40,314 nucleotides of DNA, from positions 1-40,314 of IMG/VR virus record IMGVR_UViG_3300034418_001247. One strand, given 5' to 3'. Position numbers and translations under genes: made by a program. Shown here in pieces: positions 20,101-27,100 of the stretch. The DNA is from a virus. The notes under the pieces are model-generated. The model was not told the origin of the DNA, searched no databases, and saw nothing but the letters and a program-made list of their open reading frames with translations. Position 1 is the first letter of the stretch. Every line of letters starts with the position of its first letter.

Positions 20101-20483
20101 ACACTACCACTGAACAGACACAGCAGCAGATAGCGGAAGCAAATAGACGAAGTGCAGCTAGAGGTTTCCTAGACCTAGTTTTAGGCGCTGAAGATATAGC
20201 TGGACAGACAGTTACCGTTAACCAAGCGCCTTTGGCCGACATTAGATACATATATGACTTTCAAAGCCCCTTTGCTACCCAGCAACAGGCAGGATTCTAT
20301 GGTTCTGCAAGTCCTTATGGGGTACCTATGGCGGCGGCAAAAAGGCAACGCCCGCAAGGGTTAGGGAGCATTATGCAAGGGCCATTGAATCTAGGAGGAA
20401 GACCTCCGGGTATGGCGAAAGGTGGCAAAGTATCTTATGATTTCTTAGACGAAATCTCACAAATAATGAGTTTTGGGGACTAA
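14142..20483 (+). CDS. Giant EF-hand, tandem-repeat and coiled-coil virion protein
   Basis: 2113 residues. Canonical EF-hand loops start at Asp18 (DADGDGFLSPTE), Asp215 (DLDGDGALNTEE), Asp258 (DVDGDGQITPEE) and Asp938 (DINNDGVLTGQE); a degenerate one starts at Asp979. Residues about 570-815 are hydrophobic and Gly/Ala-rich, with EGLQEA at 763 and a Gly-rich segment after it. Then come four to five ~50-residue helical repeats (about 1047-1290), two 45-residue repeats, Gly-Glu and Thr-Gly-Asp-Gln low-complexity tracts, coiled-coil repeats (about 1740-1960), and a C-terminus with AKGGKVSYDFLDEI. Position ahead of the other ejection-type genes suggests an internal or ejected virion protein whose folding may need Ca2+. 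No catalytic site is recognised. Role in ejection is inference. Confidence 0.75.
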   Translation: MARTFEAEREPVYWQDFDADGDGFLSPTEYQSFINAGGIDLAVPRITQEELDSIEEETVLADLQAREDATTAAILEAAENGDIDVIQEILNSADSIVGDIAQTAALNAMYTSLFGDVLPPETLSTLGTSSGPAEFGNADLTDLTNQYLDVIGGDPNNPADVREAERLAFEDHFNATEESIDAAKNYAAVHGGNWWQYFQLPNREVELSVEYQPFDLDGDGALNTEEMAEYVKEWEIKNGIMYFQDGTEAGQAVAATADVDGDGQITPEELQAWEAARENDEDPSPAMTAFLSDYGFDSSPAAAWLADYTRESADSFLTGAAQIVTQSMQDAALVRLNLLQQGILSQLESGNETITRPQLDPNDPAYALTGGAAMDAYLDRIFGGQDSVSRETILTSDEFYDVGISLATNVWSSPIMAESGTGIEATDQGLIDRYVEVRDEYQESIAEPETPIGRFLDELQADVDELFKDVPENDVKTQAAKKGLNAMLQGAEAFFEQDAIQTTQAVALKAAGDLLQTATGALAMIGENPEDSSLNQLGKELAALGNDTYTDEFKTALKDIDAKIGAAEGFWDTGEAIFGALADHPVEFLVDKVGSELLQEIPLILASGGAATIVKGGAKALQVAKEVAEKWAQSAGFGTGVALDLAEAITGNAGQAYEDAMQNLLKEGVINPDTGEAYTQEEAEAKAQSIAINQGMIGGIITAVSMGIGGNLYEKAISAEDGIERLGNAIFTQAPEAVKKAIHKYLGELGARVLGTGTAAVGEGLQEAIDETVTSLTLDWQMDAAGDFDRDYGGSAASGLIIGGLTGAGVGGGIGGADTVANWVKHSNAQVAEAVAVAEAAVLGGATAADAAAQLQTDLMDLEIDNASVRNDIANGVDDAGYLTEQEVFNTATQLGVELLPGQIEELAGDTDELAHMQDLIEDLTENIYGAPSDAEFDINNDGVLTGQELVERDQAMEAWRESNPDFEELTAPSIAELDTDGVTGISQEELVSYALAASNAVEERQTSLDDTRARFRALGYEPSNAEVFEYSAKKNEIPGYVDPRQLTSAELEAIAADQNYELSDSDYDRVGQGGADFEQTQTTEATSLFDSLALSVQEIKDAAAAEGVTLSTTEATALAGNIAADTTEAEALKVEQDKFDARAINAEEITEIAAAEGYTLAEGEAEALASMLPPGTTEESALATQRQVFDNKAVTLEELEAIAAAEGYTLTDTDKELVGNVTEGSASALLDRKQTEFDDLVITAEELEAVAAATGYTLTDADRELIGAVAEGESASDILNQQRTTFQTSVDDAATAATRQAYSDTIRTHITDNQGNFTEEEILNFIDQAVAAGSTTGVISNINTSMTNTRNQNTLTTAFPDATPEEIATLMEEIAGGKTVDQVIQDRNEAIAAAQLEAQNTANQNALTTAFPDATPEEIAELMAQITGGKTVDQVIQDRNEAIAAAQGEGEGEGEGEGEGVDQTGGQTGSEGESVDQTGGQTGSETGGESTLDQVTAFLVGAGLQFTQEEINKVVSDIESGVSTSIEDAVTGVVDARDTGDAGTGTGTDQGTGTGTDQSTGTGTDQSTGTGTDQSTGTGTDQSTGTGTDLSDQVDIEDTTIEGEQDDYVRVGDFNREVGTLQDNLIALINQLEANGIDRDDALAAAIGVPAGQEGGPSGIYAELSKFATADQLNVLKSVVDGVASTLGTTAADVAAIKTQMANLVTKADIEGLATKEEIKTLLDTELADLATRTEVEDIVAREVEGLATQQDVTDAEERLKIRIGELEAAGETRFDAIDIALGELATELGATQDEVTQALAKFQLDINADIAELATKKQVADLEANLLARIEAYETQGYSRDVATQKAIEDANADIDQLADDLNTTKEALTKQISDFQTKLEADLSKLATKEQVSQLETDLYLKLAEYEAAGLTRDQATQAAIADLAEQMGINQEALLEQLGTTEDNLTTRINEVETNLTNQWDATQELISKTATETETKISEKIDTTTEQTQQQIAEANRRSAARGFLDLVLGAEDIAGQTVTVNQAPLADIRYIYDFQSPFATQQQAGFYGSASPYGVPMAAAKRQRPQGLGSIMQGPLNLGGRPPGMAKGGKVSYDFLDEISQIMSFGD
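17281..18010 (+). repeat. ~50-codon tandem helical repeats inside the giant protein
   Basis: Units open with (I/V)TAEELEAIAAAEGYTLTD-like sequence at about 17281 (degenerate), 17424, 17571, 17721 and 17866, spaced by roughly 145-150 nt. Each predicts two or three helices ending in a charged stretch with a conserved Phe/Asp (EFDDL, VFDNK, KFDAR). Protein similarity is strong and DNA similarity moderate, so these are older than the repeats that follow at 18195. Confidence 0.75.
18195..18485 (+). repeat. Two near-identical 135-bp direct repeats
   Basis: 18195-18329 and 18351-18485 are separated by 21 bp. Both encode NQNALTTAFPDATPEEIA and onward to GGKTVDQVIQDRNEAIAAAQ (first copy NQNTL). They differ at only a handful of bases, mainly around the ATLMEEIAG / AELMAQITG segment. 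The high DNA identity points to recent duplication and makes the pair prone to recombinational expansion or loss. Confidence 0.9.
18486..18524 (+). repeat. GGTGAA hexanucleotide tract (Gly-Glu)
   Basis: Six perfect GGTGAA units plus a final GGT encode a Gly-Glu run. It directly follows the second 135-bp repeat. The unit is a multiple of three, so slippage changes protein length without a frameshift. Confidence 0.95.
18525..18599 (+). repeat. 42-bp repeat, almost two copies
   Basis: 18525-18566 and 18567-18599 both begin GTAGACCAAACTGGAGG and encode VDQTGGQTGSEGES and VDQTGGQTGSE. The identical DNA shows a young in-frame duplication in the linker of the giant protein. Confidence 0.9.
18771..18914 (+). 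repeat. 24-bp minisatellite, six copies
   Basis: Six copies of GGCACTGGTACTGGCACTGA plus CCAA (later units begin AGC instead of GGC) encode (G/S)TGTGTDQ; the last copy ends in Leu. Copies 3-5 look identical. There are no spacers, so this is not a CRISPR array. It forms a flexible Thr/Gly/Asp linker between the helical repeats and the coiled coil, and copy number should vary between relatives. Confidence 0.95.
19383..20010 (+). repeat. ~67-74-codon coiled-coil repeats
   Basis: Three units start at about 19383, 19584 and 19806 with LATQQDVTDAEERL, LATKKQVADLEANL and LATKEQVSQLETDL. Each continues with a motif like EAAGLTRDQATQAAIADLAE and a helical stretch (LGATQDEVTQAL). Shorter LATK/LATR units precede them from about 19279. 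The heptad-rich pattern predicts a long parallel coiled coil, so the C-terminal third of the giant protein is probably a multimeric stalk. Confidence 0.75.
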
Positions 20484-20485
20484 CA

Positions 20486-21301
20486 ATGGCTGGTGGTTTT
20501 CTAGATTATGTAGCTGGCGTGGTAGATTTCTTTAATGATGAAGAGAATGCGGGTTTTGCTGGACTTGCCAGTCTTCTGGGCGGCGCTGCGTTAAATTCCT
20601 TTGGGATTACGGACGCAAATATCCCTTCTGTGGGCTATCAAGGAGGTATCCCAGAGTACACCGGAGTTAGAGAGCGGGTACAAGATACGTATGACCCTAG
20701 TAGACGCCCCGGTAGTGGAGGACAGCGATACTTCTCTGACATGGAATACGCAGCGCCGGGACAAGAAGCATCAGCGCAGCAACGAGCTATACAACAGGCT
20801 TTGAATCTAAAAGCCCAGAATATGGCTAATATGGCTAGGCAGACACGGCAATACGGCGCACCACCACAACCGCAACCGCAAATGCCACCCCCAGTGATGG
20901 GTGCCCCACCCTCGCAAGTAGGCACCACAATGCCAGCACCTACCGAATTTGCCGGGCTAGCTGGGTATGCGCCTACCTATAGGCAGGGGGGGATAGCCGC
21001 TCTTGCTGGAGGAGGTCCAGCATCCGCGTATAATCGACGCTATAATGGGTATTATCTTGGAGGAACCACCGATGGAATGGGGGATAAGGTACCCGCTCGT
21101 ATCGATGGAATGCAAGAAGCTCGTTTAAGCGACGGTGAGTTTGTAGTCCCTGCAGATGTAGTAAGTCATTTGGGTAACGGTAACTCAAATGCAGGGGCTG
21201 AGACGCTTTACAGTATGATGGATAGAGTCCGTCAAGCACGTACAGGTAGTAAACAACAGGGTAAAGAAATTAACCCTAGAAAATTTATGCCAGACCGGTA
21301 A
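20486..21301 (+). CDS. Conserved virion protein with LSDGEFVVPADVVS motif
   Basis: 271 residues starting 2 nt after the giant gene. A hydrophobic N-terminus (GFLDYVAGVVDFF) is followed by a Pro/Gln-rich middle (PPQPQPQMPPPVMGAPP). The C-terminal third carries YRQGGIAALAGGGP, GGTTDGMGDKVPARIDGMQE, ARLSDGEFVVPADVVSHLGN and LYSMMDRVRQARTG. I recognise this C-terminal block from proteins encoded beside ejection genes in marine phages; its role is not established as far as I know. It may be a minor virion or assembly protein co-made with its giant neighbours. Confidence 0.75.
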   Translation: MAGGFLDYVAGVVDFFNDEENAGFAGLASLLGGAALNSFGITDANIPSVGYQGGIPEYTGVRERVQDTYDPSRRPGSGGQRYFSDMEYAAPGQEASAQQRAIQQALNLKAQNMANMARQTRQYGAPPQPQPQMPPPVMGAPPSQVGTTMPAPTEFAGLAGYAPTYRQGGIAALAGGGPASAYNRRYNGYYLGGTTDGMGDKVPARIDGMQEARLSDGEFVVPADVVSHLGNGNSNAGAETLYSMMDRVRQARTGSKQQGKEINPRKFMPDR

Positions 21302-21309
21302 ATACGACC

Positions 21310-22176
21310 ATGAATTACGTTAGAAAATTTCAAACAGGTGGTACTACAGATCCAACCGTAGGACAGCCAACAGGTACAGAATCATCACTGTCTAACTGGG
21401 CTGGACCATATGTTACGGAAATGCTTGGCAAAGGGCAGGCGCTTGCTAATCAAGGGTACCAAGCATATACAGGGCCACTAAGTGCCGGTGCTTCTACGGC
21501 GCAGCAAGCTGCGTTTCAAGGAGTTGGTAGTCTAGCTGTACCTACCCAGCAAATGGGGGCATTCCAACCACAGCAATTCACTGCTCAAGCTGCACAGGAT
21601 TATATGAATCCTTATCTACAAGCAGCCCTAGACCCTCAGATTGAAGAAGCTCGTCGCCAAGCTCAAATCCAAAGATTACAAGATGCGGCAAGATTGACTC
21701 AAGCTGGCGCATATGGCGGCTCACGTCAAGCCATTATGGAGTCTGAACTCAACCGTAACTTGATGCAAAACCTAGCAAACATCACAGGTACTGGATACCA
21801 AACGGCGTACGACAAAGCGGTAAACCAGTTCAATACTGAACAAGCAGCGCAACAACAGGCCCAGAATCTTACCAACCAATACGGGCTGCAAGCCCTACAG
21901 AACCAAGCAAACCTTGGCGCACAACAACGTGCTATTGAAGCTGAAGGTATTGCTGCCGATATCGCTCAGTTTGAAGAAGAACGAGACTTCCCATACAAGC
22001 AAGTGCAGTATCAGCAATCACTCTTACAAGGGTTGCCCATAGCAGCACAGTCCACAACTTATTCTCAGCCTAGCACTTTGTCTAACATCTTAGGTGGTGC
22101 TGGTGGAATTATGGGTCTATTTGAATTGCTTGGCGGCGGTAGTGGTAGTAGTGGTAGTAGTGGAGGATCAACCTAA
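21310..22176 (+). CDS. Helical virion protein, GGSR family-like
   Basis: 288 residues, beginning MNYVRKFQTGG. The core (about 95-180) is helical: YMNPYLQAALDPQIEEARRQ, then AGAYGGSRQAIMESELNRNL, then TGYQTAYDKAVNQF, and a Gln/Ala-rich helix follows. The core is a recurrent block in phage structural proteins near ejection genes. The C-terminus is a Gly/Ser tail (GGGSGSSGSSGGST). The stop overlaps the next ATG in TAATG. An internal or tail-associated virion role is inferred from position. Confidence 0.75.
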   Translation: MNYVRKFQTGGTTDPTVGQPTGTESSLSNWAGPYVTEMLGKGQALANQGYQAYTGPLSAGASTAQQAAFQGVGSLAVPTQQMGAFQPQQFTAQAAQDYMNPYLQAALDPQIEEARRQAQIQRLQDAARLTQAGAYGGSRQAIMESELNRNLMQNLANITGTGYQTAYDKAVNQFNTEQAAQQQAQNLTNQYGLQALQNQANLGAQQRAIEAEGIAADIAQFEEERDFPYKQVQYQQSLLQGLPIAAQSTTYSQPSTLSNILGGAGGIMGLFELLGGGSGSSGSSGGST

Positions 22177-24143
22177 TGGCATACAGACCAATCGAACCCG
22201 TAGGGTTAGGTAGAAACGTTGCCGCTGAAATGGCAAAGGGCGCTCCTCGACTGCAGCAAGAAATGAATACGATGGGTCCAGATACCATCAAAATGATCGC
22301 GCTGCAGCAAATTGCTGAACAAGAAAAGCAAAGAGCTAACAACGCTAATTTGCAAGCGCAACCCAACCCTATGACTGTGTTGCAACAAGTAGAACAAGAA
22401 GTCATGCAAATGCGGCAACCTCAGCAACCTATGATCATGCCGGGTATGCGAGATAGAGCAGCGCAAGTGGGTGGGGTGTTGGCACAAAAACAACGGATGG
22501 AACAGCAGAATATGCGTCGTGCTGCCCAACCTCAACAACGCCCTCCAGTACAAGCAGCTATGGGCGGGTTAATGACTCGACCTGCACCGAATATACAAGC
22601 ACGGTACTTTGAAGGTGGCGGGATCGTAGGGTTTCAAAAAGGCGATAAAGTAGAAGGGGGTGTTGATGCTGACGAATTAAAGAGGTATGGACTTACCTAC
22701 GAACAGTTCGCAGAACTACCCGCTGAGAAACAACAAGAAATCGTACGGCAAATAAATTCTATCCGCACTCAAAAAGGAGATCTTTCTAAACTTGCTCGTG
22801 CGGGGACAGGTATTTTAGATTTAGCAAAAACGCCTATAACTGCGCTTAGAAACGTTGCCGAAGAAGCACGGACTAGCGACATAGGGAAAGCGTTAGGGTT
22901 AGCGACACCGTTTGAAGAAGCTGAACGAGTCCCTTATTTTGGCCTTACGGAAGCTGCAAACAGAGGTATAGCAGCAGGAGCGCGAAAAGCCACTCCCGCA
23001 GGTATTTTGTCACAATTACCTAAAGCAGATGAAGAAGTAGAAGTTGAAGAGAAAGTTGAAGAGAAAGTAGCCGTAGCACCCACAAGTGCACCTGCTCCAG
23101 TTGGTGGTGCACCAGCCAAAGAAAAAGTAGAAAAAGAAAGGGTCTTTGAAGAAGTCGCTTTCAAACCTATGGAAATCCCCGATAGCTTAAAACAAGCGGG
23201 GCAGAAACCTGACCTTTCAGAACTACAAAAAGGCATAGCCGCGTTACGTGGATCAGATCCTACTACGGCAAGAGACACTGCGGCAGAGTTTTATAAAAAA
23301 CAGATGGCTTTAGACCCAGAGTTAGCAGCACAACAGAAAGGGATTGCAGCCGAGATAAAACGTAGATACGAAGAACCTGAGACTACAAATAGACTCCGAG
23401 GACTCCGAGAGATGTTTGCCGCTGGTGCTAACAAGGGTAGCTTAGGCAGCATAGGGGCAGGAATGTCTGAAGCATTGTCTAATATCCAAGACACAGAAAG
23501 GGCTAGAAAAGAAAAGAATTTTGAAGCCTACCAAAACTCTGTAGATAAACTTGTAGCTCAAAGCAATGAGATTGCTTCCGGTGCGCTTGAATACGGAAAA
23601 GATGCAGAGAAAGAAGCGCGTCAAAATATTCGTACTGCGCTTAATACAAGTCTAGGCGTGTATCAATCTGAGAGTGCCGATGCTAGAGCCGCTAGGAATC
23701 AAGAAGCGCAATTAGTTATTAACAACGCTAACAATGAGGTACGAACAGCCGTAGGAAACTTAGACGCTAAAGTAACGCAGCAAGCTAATGATGCACTTAA
23801 TAAGTTTAGAGAAGAATCACTTGTAGCTGATGACGTTAAATCTCAACGGCAACTGTTAGGTACGTTAGTTAAAGCTAAGCAGTCTGCAGAGCTTGCGATA
23901 CAGAGCGCCATAGCTGATCTTACTGTTCAAATAGGGTACACCCCACCTCCAGAAGACTATGAAGGCACTCCAGAAGAGTACCGAAAAGAGGTAATAGACG
24001 CTGCCTTAAGTAAGATGGCCGCATCGTTAGGGCCGCTAAATGCCATGATCGACGAGTTTGGTGGTAACTTAGGGGTGGACTTAAGTACCCCTGAACCGGA
24101 AGAACAAGGTGATCCTCGCGCAGACGCTATAGTAGGTATCTAA
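22176..24143 (+). CDS. Helical internal virion protein candidate
   Basis: 655 residues. N-terminal Met/Gln-rich region (about 1-125) leads to the Gly motif block AAMGGLMTRPAPNIQARYFE then GGGIVGFQKGDKV. Residues 150-250 are charged and helical. An Ala/Pro/Glu/Val-rich linker spans about 285-325 (EEKVEEKVAVAPTSAPAPVG). The C-terminal half (about 360-620) is strongly helical, with LRGLREMFAAGANKGSLGSI a short recognisable block. No enzymatic motif is seen. It lies 2 nt before the 2076-residue gene. By position and composition it resembles the second or third internal/ejected protein of podophages; no homologue is identified for certain. Confidence 0.7.
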   Translation: MAYRPIEPVGLGRNVAAEMAKGAPRLQQEMNTMGPDTIKMIALQQIAEQEKQRANNANLQAQPNPMTVLQQVEQEVMQMRQPQQPMIMPGMRDRAAQVGGVLAQKQRMEQQNMRRAAQPQQRPPVQAAMGGLMTRPAPNIQARYFEGGGIVGFQKGDKVEGGVDADELKRYGLTYEQFAELPAEKQQEIVRQINSIRTQKGDLSKLARAGTGILDLAKTPITALRNVAEEARTSDIGKALGLATPFEEAERVPYFGLTEAANRGIAAGARKATPAGILSQLPKADEEVEVEEKVEEKVAVAPTSAPAPVGGAPAKEKVEKERVFEEVAFKPMEIPDSLKQAGQKPDLSELQKGIAALRGSDPTTARDTAAEFYKKQMALDPELAAQQKGIAAEIKRRYEEPETTNRLRGLREMFAAGANKGSLGSIGAGMSEALSNIQDTERARKEKNFEAYQNSVDKLVAQSNEIASGALEYGKDAEKEARQNIRTALNTSLGVYQSESADARAARNQEAQLVINNANNEVRTAVGNLDAKVTQQANDALNKFREESLVADDVKSQRQLLGTLVKAKQSAELAIQSAIADLTVQIGYTPPPEDYEGTPEEYRKEVIDAALSKMAASLGPLNAMIDEFGGNLGVDLSTPEPEEQGDPRADAIVGI

Positions 24144-24145
24144 CC

Positions 24146-27100
24146 ATGTCACGCGTAAATAAATACGCAGAGTGGCTAATTGCCAACGAAGACAAAAAAG
24201 GTACTGAAGAGTTTGAAATCGTAGCTAATGCGTATAAGAAATTACGAGGAGTACCTGTCAGTATTGCCCCTGCAGGCCCAGAACCTGACTTCTTAGATCA
24301 AATTGAAGAGTTCGGTAAAGGTATCCCCCGTGGGGCTTTAGGTCTTCTTGAATCTGCCGCTCTCGGCGGTGCTTCAATCCTTGACGAAGAATCTGAACTT
24401 AAAGCTAGGGAAGCCATTCAGGGACTAGGGCGTTCAGCCCAAAGTTACTTTGCCCCTGATGTAGGTTCAGAAGACACCGTAGGCGGTAAATTCGGTGAAG
24501 CAGTAGGTTCTTTTGTTGGTCTTGGAGCCACTTCATTAATACCCGGAGTTGGGATACCTGCTGCAGGGGCTTTAGCTGTAGGTGCAGGTGCAGGAGAAGC
24601 TAGTGAGCGTGCCCGCGCTGCCGGTGCCACTGAAAGTGAAAGAGGGACTGCTACCGCGTTAGGTGCTGTAGTAGGGCTGTCTGAACTAATCCCCATTAAA
24701 GTTCTTGGTAATCTCTATGACGCTATTGGGAAAGGCGGTATCAGAGATGCAATTACTCGCGTAAAACGTGCGGCTATAGCGGCTGGTGCAGAAGGTGCAC
24801 AGGAAGCTGCGGCAGGAGTAGCACAAAACCTAATTCAACGGGGTGTCTATGACCCTCAACAAGGAGTGTTCACCGACACTGGTGAAGCGTTTGGCTATGG
24901 GGCAGGTGTTGGCGGTTTAGTACAAGGGTTACTTGATTTAGCATTACCTAAAAGCAGGGGTAAGGGGGCAGTTGATCCTGATGAAGTAACACCGGAATCA
25001 ATCGAACAGACCGAAACCCTACTGCTTGAGTACAAACCAGAACCTTATATGGTGTCTTCTCAGGGAGAAGTCTTTACCCCCGAGCAGCTTAGAACCGCTG
25101 CTATAGATGCTGAAGAAACCTTTGGGGATATGCCCTCGGATGAAGTTATCGAACAAAGACAGGGAGCAGATCGTACTTCAGCTCAACTCATAAATTTAGA
25201 ACAAGCACGCGCTGCTCAAGCAGCTCAAGCTCAAAACTTAATAGGGTTTGAGACCCGAGACTTTGTTACAGATGCTGAAGGTAACACCGTACCCGTAAAG
25301 CAAGTTCAGGATAATTACATACTAGATGAAGTAGATGCTATAAAAGCGCAAATAGAAGCAGAGGTAGAAGCTCAACGTGCTGCACAAGCGGAGGAGAATC
25401 GTAGACAAAAAGCAGAAGCACAAATAGTTTCTAGTGATCGGCCCAGCGCTGCAGTTATTGGGCAAAGACAAATTGCTGACCAAACACAAGCCCTAGCCGC
25501 AGCGCAACAAGAATTAGAGGGTAGACCTCAAACAGACTTATTCCCAATACAACTTGTTGCGGCAGAAGCTCAAGCAGCTAAAAAACCTACGCCTACCCCT
25601 CCTGCAGAACCAACTCAAAAAATTAGTCAGAAATTCCTTAAAGATATCGGTATAGCTCCGACAGATACTCGTAGTCGAAAGACGAAGCCTATTTATCAAC
25701 GTTTGATGGCGAAGAAAGAAGTCCCTCTTTCCGAATTAAATGCGGAACTAAAAGCATACGTAGATAACCCTGATGTCACTGATACTGTAACTAAGAACAA
25801 AATAAAAGAGTTTCTGGGTCAACCCGAAACACGTCAGATAGACCTTGCGTTTGAGAAAACAGAAGTACCTCCAGCCAGACCTGAAGTAGCACCCGCGAAG
25901 GCAAAAGCTGGACCAGCGGCAGCACCGACAGAAGCTCCGACAGAAGCTCCACAAGCACCAAAACTTTCGGTCAAGGATAGTGACGAACTGCTACAAAGTC
26001 TCAAAGGTAAGTCAATCGATGAGCAACTAAGTATCCTTGAACGACGCGGTGCCCCTGCGGAATTTACCCCTGCAACAGTTACTGATGGTGACGTAACTCA
26101 AGGCGCAACTGTCTCTGAAACAACTTTGGTGCAAGAAAGCGATGCTCGTCGAAGTGCCGCAAGAGATGCCGCTGCAGCCGCAGAAATTAAACGTAAAGGG
26201 AGGAACATTACTCCAGCGCAAAGAATTAGAATGATACGGCAAATGCAAAGGGGGGTAGAACCTTCGCTAGCTGATGTAGATCCAGAGCTAAGAAGGCAAG
26301 CAGATATTGCTACTGAAAAAGAATTAGAGTTAAGAGATCAGTCTGAAGCAAATAGAGTAGCGGAAGCGGCTAGAAAGCAAAGAGAAGCTAATAAAAAACG
26401 AACTGAAGCAGCTAAAGATACAAAGACTAAAACGCCACCACCGACAGACGTTGCTCAAAAACGACCTAAGCCCAAGAGTACTAAGTTAGAGTCGCTGCCT
26501 GAAGATGTAGTGAAGGAAGCTAACAAACGCATAGACCAAGGCGAGCCGGGATCTGTTAACGAGATAATATCGCAAGTTAAGAAGGACTTAGGGTTACCAA
26601 GGTTCCAAGAGGGCGTTGATACCCCCCTACCTGCTCCGGTATTGAAAGAACTAAGGCAAGGTAACTTGAAGGAAGCCTTGGAGCTTCTCAGTAAAACGGA
26701 CGCTAACCCTACTATAAAACGACTGGCTAAACAGTTCTCTACAATGGTGGGCACTACTAAAGTAGCCGTGGTACCTGCAGAGCCAGAAGCTCTAACGGGT
26801 AAAGATAATTACTATGCCCTGAAAGATAAGAAAACTGCCATAGCATACCGTCAATACCTAGATGCTAAAGGCCGAAGGCATAACACGATAGTTCCGGGCA
26901 TTTATATAACGAAATCAGACGCTAAAGATCGTAAGCATTTCAACGATCTAATCCTGCTAAACGAAGAGGTTAGCGAAGGGCTTGCAGTATCCACGTTGAT
27001 GCACGAAATGGCGCATGCTGTTACGGCTAACATCTTATTGAACCCCTCGCATCCAGTTACTAAACAGTTAACTAAACTGTTTAACCTTGTCGAACCAGAT

